The notes under the pieces: generated by a model
Told to the model about the DNA's origin: nothing
Database searches by the model: none
What the model saw: the letters and a program-made list of their open reading frames with translations, nothing else
Assembly: GCA_011055475.1 (NCBI GenBank)
Contig: DSDH01000357.1
Span: 1-13,010, forward strand
Length of the DNA stretch: 13,010 nt
DNA from: Phycisphaerales bacterium
Lineage (GTDB): Bacteria; Planctomycetota; Phycisphaerae; Sedimentisphaerales; Anaerohalosphaeraceae
Direction: 5' to 3'
Position numbers and translations under genes: made by a program
In this document: piece by piece, positions 9,409 through 13,010 of the stretch
Position numbering within the stretch: the stretch's first letter is position 1
How the letters are laid out: each line of letters opens with the position of its first letter

Positions 9409-9849
9409 TCAATCATGGTTCCAGTACCAGGTATTGCCGATGCGAATCACCGCGATGGCGGCCTCGCGGCGGCCCTTGCGCTCGATGGTCTTCTGGTAGA
9501 TGGCCCTGTCCGGGCCCGGGGGCAGGGCGTCGTACTGGCGGTACACGCGCTGCATGATCGTGTCGCTGTATTCGAGCATGACCAGGACCTCCGCCTTTTG
9601 GCTTCGCCCGTCCGCCGTTGCGTAGCGCACGCCCAGGTATTCACTGATGACGAAGCCCTTCCAGAAATCCCGCCAGCGTGCGGAACGGATGGTTGGCTCG
9701 TGGTGAGGCGTCGCCAGCATCACCATGGTCTCCACGTCATCGGCCCGATTCGCATGCAGGAACTCGTCCACCACCACCTGCGGGTCGCTGGCCGCGAAGG
9801 CGAAGGACGTCCACAGGCACAGGGCAAGGGGTAGAAGTGGTCGGGGCAT
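9409..9849 (-). CDS. Small exported protein of unknown function
   Basis: This is a 146-residue protein with a Sec signal peptide (MPRPLLPLALCLWTSFAFA, cleavage near 19). The mature part starts with SDPQVVVDEFLHANRADDVETMVMLA, then FWKGFVISEYLGVRYA and KAEVLVMLEYSDTIMQRVYRQYD, and ends with REAAIAVIRIGNTWYWNHD. A helical start, alternating strands and a final strand ending in a Trp-rich motif suggest an NTF2/SnoaL-like fold, but this is inference. The ATG at 9849 is the only start that gives a signal peptide; no clear Shine-Dalgarno precedes it. A perfect 22-nt palindrome lies 27 nt upstream of the start and may be an operator. It converges with metH and lies in the same direction as the DUF2189 gene, from which hairpins separate it. 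Confidence 0.75.
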   Translation of the reverse strand: MPRPLLPLALCLWTSFAFAASDPQVVVDEFLHANRADDVETMVMLATPHHEPTIRSARWRDFWKGFVISEYLGVRYATADGRSQKAEVLVMLEYSDTIMQRVYRQYDALPPGPDRAIYQKTIERKGRREAAIAVIRIGNTWYWNHD

Positions 9850-9875
9850 GGGGGCTTGTGGTTTTTGCCTGGGGC

Positions 9876-9897
9876 CAAGCGTAACGCGTTACGCTTG
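9876..9897. promoter_or_regulatory. Perfect 22-nt palindrome upstream of the exported protein gene
   Basis: The half-site CAAGCGTAACG is followed directly by its exact reverse complement CGTTACGCTTG. It ends 27 nt before the start at 9849, where an operator would sit. The absence of a loop and its less GC-rich composition fit a dimeric repressor site better than a terminator. The regulator is unknown. Confidence 0.5.
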
Positions 9898-9950
9898 CCG
9901 GATCATCCAGAGGGCTTCCTGGCCCCCGAGAAAGTACCAGTCATATCAAG

Positions 9951-9981
9951 CGCAACGGCCCGCATTGTGCGGGCCGTTGCG
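9951..9981 (-). terminator. Strong hairpin, probable terminator of the DUF2189 gene
   Basis: CGCAACGGCCCGC and GCGGGCCGTTGCG form a perfect 13-bp stem with an ATTGT loop. It begins 25 nt after the stop of the DUF2189 gene. The tract after the stem on the minus strand is CTTGATATGA, which is poor in T, so it may act with Rho or as a 3'-end stabiliser. Confidence 0.6.
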
Positions 9982-10005
9982 TCACTGCCGATGGCTGTTC
10001 ATCGT

Positions 10006-10797
10006 TTACTCGTGATGCCGCGGCACCATGTCGCGGTAGGCGTGCCAGGTGGCGTAGCCCAGCAGCGGCAGGATCACGACCAGGCCAATCATGTAGGTGG
10101 CGAAGCCGATGGCGGTGAGTGCCACGATCAGCGCGGCCCAGACGGCCATGGCCCCCGGGTTCTGGCGCACCGCCTGCAGGCTGGTGAGCATGGCGGTGAC
10201 GATGTCGACGCGCCGGTCCTGCAGCATGGGCAGGGCGACGACGCTGATGGAGAACACCAGGGCCGCGAACAGGGCACCGAGGATCACGTACATGCTCAGG
10301 TACTCGAAGCCCGGGCCGATGCTGCTGGCCGCGCCGAGCATGGCGCTCATGTCCAGGGGTATGCCCTGTTCGAAGGCGAGCCCGACCATGAGCCAGGTGA
10401 ATCGGATCCAGAACATCATCAGGATGGCGATGAGCGCGACGTAGATGGCTATTTGCAGCCCGCTGCGGTGCCAGGCCGTGACGGCATGGTAGAGCGTGGC
10501 GGGATGATTGTGCTCCATGCGGTGTGCCAGGGTGTAGAGCCCGCTGGCGAGGAACGGCCCGACCAGGAAGAAGCCGGCGACATAGGTGAGCACGAAGTGT
10601 GGCGCCCCCTGGCTGACGCTATAGAGCCCCCAGCCGAGCAGGGCGAAAAAGGCCCCGTAGAGCAGGGACGTGAGGGGGGCATGGGTGAAGTCGTGCCAGC
10701 CGCGCGCCAGCCACTGGAAGGGGCGGGCGGCGTCTACGTGGTGGATGTCCGGGAGCTCCGGGCCGTAGTGCACGTCGGTGTGTAGGGTCTTGGCCAT
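10006..10797 (-). CDS. DUF2189 family integral membrane protein
   Basis: This is a 263-residue inner-membrane protein. After a soluble N-terminus (about 1-40) comes the family hallmark WLARGWHDFTHAPLTSLLYGAFFALLGWGLY, followed by about six transmembrane segments: near 42-60, 68-88, 115-138, 165-190, 215-235 and 238-250. The short loop LAHRMEHNHPATLYHAVTAW is also typical. The family's function is not established. The ATG at 10797 has AAGGAGG 5 nt upstream (10803-10809), one of the best ribosome binding sites in the window, so high translation is expected. It is divergent from the metallo-beta-lactamase-fold gene, and a 13-bp hairpin follows its stop. An imperfect inverted repeat upstream (10848-10867) could be a control site. 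Confidence 0.85.
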   Translation of the reverse strand: MAKTLHTDVHYGPELPDIHHVDAARPFQWLARGWHDFTHAPLTSLLYGAFFALLGWGLYSVSQGAPHFVLTYVAGFFLVGPFLASGLYTLAHRMEHNHPATLYHAVTAWHRSGLQIAIYVALIAILMMFWIRFTWLMVGLAFEQGIPLDMSAMLGAASSIGPGFEYLSMYVILGALFAALVFSISVVALPMLQDRRVDIVTAMLTSLQAVRQNPGAMAVWAALIVALTAIGFATYMIGLVVILPLLGYATWHAYRDMVPRHHE

Positions 10798-10847
10798 GTA
10801 TGCCTCCTTGGTGGGTGGAGTCGGATGAACCAGTGCCTGTCACTGAG

Positions 10848-10867
10848 TTTAGACGCTACGTCCTAAA
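10848..10867. promoter_or_regulatory. Imperfect inverted repeat upstream of the DUF2189 gene
   Basis: TTTAGACG and CGTCCTAAA flank CTA and are complementary apart from one extra base. The repeat lies 51-70 nt upstream of the DUF2189 start. The outer part, TTTTAGGACG on the minus strand, also occurs at 5324-5333 near the FNR-driven gene. It could be a regulator site overlapping the promoter (TAAACT on the minus strand is a possible -10). Confidence 0.3.
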
Positions 10868-10928
10868 AGTGAGTTCCCTGCAGTCGACATTTCTCTCTGC
10901 CCCGGTGTCCCGGCGCGCCCACCCGCCT

Positions 10929-10949
10929 GCGCGGGCGCCGCGCCCGCGC
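10929..10949. other. GC-only hairpin in the divergent intergenic region
   Basis: GCGCGGGCG and CGCCCGCGC form a perfect 9-bp stem with a CCG loop. It has no T-run on either side. It lies in the 236-bp gap between the DUF2189 and metallo-beta-lactamase-fold genes. Its role is unknown and it may be incidental in such GC-rich DNA. Confidence 0.3.
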
Positions 10950-11033
10950 TTTTGCCCGCTGCCGCGATCCGTTAGACTGCCGGCAGTTTTGGCAACCCCT
11001 TCATTCGACAGCCGTTTCCCGAGGGTGATCCCG

Positions 11034-11996
11034 ATGTTCCAGCGTTTTCTGTCCCTGTTCCTCATGGCCGCCTGTGCCCTGTTGGTCGCCCCCCTCGCCG
11101 CCACCGCGGGCGAGATCGTGCGTGACTATCCCGCCGACCGCGTCACCGACAACGTCTACGTGATCCACGGGCCGGCGGGGTACCCGTCGGTGGAGAACCA
11201 GGGCTTCATGAACAATCCGGCCTTCGTCGTCACCGACTCCGGCGTGGTGGTGATCGACCCCGGTTCCAGCCTGCAGGCCGGGCGCATGGTGCTCAAGCAG
11301 ATCCGCGGCATCACCGACAAGCCGGTGACGCACGTGCTCATCACCCACGTGCACGGCGACCACTGGCTGGGCAACCATGCAGTGGAAGAGGCCTTCCCCG
11401 ACGCCGAGATCCACGCCCTGCCGGAAACCATCCGCATGGCCCGGGCGGGGCAGGACGCGTTCTGGGTGAACCTGATGTACAACGCCACCGACGGTTTCAC
11501 GGCCGGCACCGAGGCGGTGGTGCCGTCGACGGAGATCGACGTGGCCAGCGAGCTCGTGGTGGGCGGCAAGACCTTCCGTTTCTATGCCCCGGCCCAGGCG
11601 CACAGCAACACCGACGTGATGATCGAGCTGGTCGAGGACTCGGTGCTGTTCGCCGGCGACAACCTGCTCAACGAGCGCCTGGCGCGCATGGACGATGCGA
11701 CCTTCCGCGGCAGCATCGAGGCCTGCAACGTGGCCGAGGCAATCGGCGCCACGCATTACGTGCCGGGCCACGGGCCGACCGGCGGTATCGAGATCGCGGG
11801 CCTGTTCCGCAGCTACCTCGAGACGGTCTATGGCGAGGCCTCGCGCCTGTACGACGAGGGTCTGCCGGACTACGAGATGAAGGAGACCATCGTGGCGCAG
11901 CTGGCGGACTACCAGGGCTGGGCCAACTTCGAGGACGAGATCGGCAAACACATCTCGCTGGCCGTGCTCGAGTACGAACGGTCCATGTTCGAGTAA
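11034..11996 (+). CDS. Exported metallo-beta-lactamase-fold hydrolase
   Basis: This is a 320-residue protein with a Sec signal peptide (MFQRFLSLFLMAACALLVAP, AxA-type cleavage near 25), so it is periplasmic. The mature part is a complete metallo-beta-lactamase fold. The di-metal ligands are all visible: His105, His107, Asp109 and His110 in HVHGDHW, His190 (AQAHSNTD), Asp209 (FAGDN) and His246 (GHGP). The substrate is unknown. The layout resembles the SoxH/quinoprotein-relay class of secreted MBL hydrolases more than antibiotic-degrading lactamases, which is inference. The ATG at 11034 has GAGGG 8 nt upstream and gives the signal peptide; the open frame back to 10800 adds Pro/Arg-rich non-protein-like sequence. 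A tpm gene follows after 10 nt and is probably co-transcribed. Confidence 0.9.
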   Translation: MFQRFLSLFLMAACALLVAPLAATAGEIVRDYPADRVTDNVYVIHGPAGYPSVENQGFMNNPAFVVTDSGVVVIDPGSSLQAGRMVLKQIRGITDKPVTHVLITHVHGDHWLGNHAVEEAFPDAEIHALPETIRMARAGQDAFWVNLMYNATDGFTAGTEAVVPSTEIDVASELVVGGKTFRFYAPAQAHSNTDVMIELVEDSVLFAGDNLLNERLARMDDATFRGSIEACNVAEAIGATHYVPGHGPTGGIEIAGLFRSYLETVYGEASRLYDEGLPDYEMKETIVAQLADYQGWANFEDEIGKHISLAVLEYERSMFE

Positions 11997-12006
11997 TGCC
12001 GTCGCG

Positions 12007-12672
12007 ATGAACCCGGAATTCTGGCACGAGCGGTGGGAACACGGCGAGATCGGCTTTCACCAGGCCGCCATCAACCCGCACCTGGAGCAGCACTGGCCGC
12101 GGCTCAACCTGCCGGCGCAGGCCCGCGTGTTCGTGCCCCTGTGCGGCAAGAGCCTGGACATGCTGTGGCTCGCCGGCGAGGGCCATCGCGTGGTGGGCGT
12201 GGAGCTCAGCGAGCGGGCGGTGGAGGCCTTCTTCAGGGAAAACGACCTGCTGCCCGAGATCACCGATGCCGGGGCGTTCCGGCGTTACGCCGTGGACGAG
12301 ATCGAGATCCTGTGCGGCGACTTCTTCGACCTGGACCGCCGGACCCTGGGGCCGGTGGAGGCGGTGTTCGACCGGGCCTCGCTGGTGGCCCTGCCGCCGG
12401 CCATGCGCGAGCGCTACGTGGCGCACATGGTCGGGCTGCTGGACCCGGCGGCCATCGTGCTGCTGGTGACCTTCGACTATCCGCAGGCAGAGATGGACGG
12501 ACCGCCGTTTGCCGTGACCGAGGCCGAGGTGCGCCATCTGTACCAGGCCGACTTCGATGTGCAGCCACTGGCAGCGGTCGACATCCTTGCCGAGCACCCC
12601 CGCTTCCACGAGCGCGGCCTGACGCGCCTGGACGAGGTGGTGTTCGTGCTGGGCCGCCAGTCCCGGCGCTAG
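12007..12672 (+). CDS. tpm: Thiopurine S-methyltransferase
   Basis: This is a 221-residue cytosolic SAM-dependent methyltransferase. Bacterial Tpm methylates sulfur, selenium and tellurium compounds and is tied to tellurite/selenite resistance in pseudomonads; human TPMT acts on thiopurines. The family signature is present: MNPEFWHERWEHGEIGFHQ at the N-terminus, the SAM-binding PLCGKSLDM (44-52) and GHRVVGVELSERAV (59-72), CGDFFDL, VFDRASLVALPPAMRERY, and LLVTFDYPQAEMDGPPFAV near 155-173. Length is as expected. The ATG at 12007 follows the upstream MBL gene stop by 10 nt, and its Shine-Dalgarno is weak, which fits translation linked to the upstream gene. Confidence 0.95.
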   Translation: MNPEFWHERWEHGEIGFHQAAINPHLEQHWPRLNLPAQARVFVPLCGKSLDMLWLAGEGHRVVGVELSERAVEAFFRENDLLPEITDAGAFRRYAVDEIEILCGDFFDLDRRTLGPVEAVFDRASLVALPPAMRERYVAHMVGLLDPAAIVLLVTFDYPQAEMDGPPFAVTEAEVRHLYQADFDVQPLAAVDILAEHPRFHERGLTRLDEVVFVLGRQSRR

Positions 12673-12716
12673 CGCGCCTGCGGTCTGCGTCCCGAGTCGT
12701 GGGCTCGCGGCCGCTA

Positions 12717-12725
12717 TGCCATAAT
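12717..12725 (+). promoter_or_regulatory. Possible extended -10 promoter of the DUF2452 gene
   Basis: TGCCATAAT resembles TGnTATAAT with one change. It lies 30 nt before the ATG at 12755. No clear -35 is visible. Confidence 0.35.
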
Positions 12726-12754
12726 GCGCGCCAGGCCCAATCGACGATGATGCC

Positions 12755-13010
12755 ATGCCGGACAAGGAGCACAGGCGGTACCAGGGGGAGCGGCACGGCG
12801 GCGAGGCGCAGAGCGCGCCCTATCCGCTGAGCCGGCTGGCCGCACAGATCGACCTGGTCGACGTGGCGCGCGAGCTGGAACGCGCCGACGCGGCCGTGAA
12901 CCTGCGGGTGAGCGCCAAGCTGGAGGTGATCGCCGAGCAGATTCGCGCGTTGCAGACCGAGGCGCGACGCGTGCTGGAGTCGGCCCAGCGTGATCAGGCC
13001 CTGCATCGCG
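12755..13010 (+). CDS. DUF2452 family protein, N-terminal part (runs off the right edge)
   Basis: Eighty-five codons are open from ATG 12755 to the window end with no stop. A polar start (MPDKEHRRYQGERHGGEAQS) leads into APYPLSRLAAQIDLVDVARE, a helical stretch KLEVIAEQIRALQTEARRVL, and AQRDQALHR. This matches the pattern I know for DUF2452 proteins, which go on to an HLY-type ending that should lie beyond the edge. Function is not established. The two overlapping ATGs at 12747 and 12750 are out of frame with the family sequence. The Shine-Dalgarno is weak. The gene follows tpm by 82 nt and may have its own promoter at 12717-12725. Confidence 0.75.
   Translation, partial: MPDKEHRRYQGERHGGEAQSAPYPLSRLAAQIDLVDVARELERADAAVNLRVSAKLEVIAEQIRALQTEARRVLESAQRDQALHR

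Noticed and set aside
10800..11033. Upstream extension of the metallo-beta-lactamase-fold gene to 10800
   Set aside because: The added stretch is Pro/Arg-rich, includes the divergent promoter region, and would bury the signal peptide. The ATG at 11034 has its own ribosome binding site.

Overview
The window is a GC-rich bacterial chromosome segment made mostly of conserved housekeeping genes. The gene set fits a gammaproteobacterium: a cobalamin-dependent methionine synthase close to its E. coli counterpart, a Bpt-type aminoacyl-tRNA protein transferase, a KefB-type antiporter, a bacterial thiopurine methyltransferase, DUF2189 and DUF2452 proteins, and a perfect FNR/ANR box. An affiliation near Chromatiales/Ectothiorhodospiraceae is a guess from overall protein style. 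There are no rRNA or tRNA genes, CRISPR arrays, transposases or phage genes.

Layout. 1-1041 (-) is an O-methyltransferase gene broken by a frameshift and running off the left edge. 1234-1584 (+) is a small DksA/TraR-type zinc-finger protein. 1734-3449 (+) is a Kef-type K+/H+ antiporter, followed at 3476-3745 (+) by a small two-helix membrane protein, probably in one transcript. 3742-4889 is the most unusual stretch. A 24-codon tail of a second bpt gene (-) is followed by a 99-residue exported protein gene (+), and then by the complete bpt gene (-).

4890-5538 looks intergenic but holds a 37-residue membrane protein gene (-, 5104-5217). It sits under what looks like a correctly spaced class II FNR promoter and is followed by three hairpins. 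The metH promoter lies at its right end. 5539-9252 (+) is full-length metH, ended by a bidirectional terminator. 9409-9849 (-) encodes a small exported protein preceded by a perfect 22-nt palindrome, and 10006-10797 (-) a DUF2189 membrane protein. 11034-11996 and 12007-12672 (+) are a periplasmic metallo-beta-lactamase-fold hydrolase and a thiopurine methyltransferase, 10 nt apart. 12755 to the right edge (+) is the start of a DUF2452 protein.

The genes do not form one pathway. Small functional pairs are likely (antiporter plus small membrane protein; MBL hydrolase plus Tpm). I found no undescribed multi-gene system. The points most worth a second look are the bpt tail remnant, the FNR-driven 37-residue membrane protein with its structured 3' region, the O-methyltransferase frameshift and the 22-nt palindrome.
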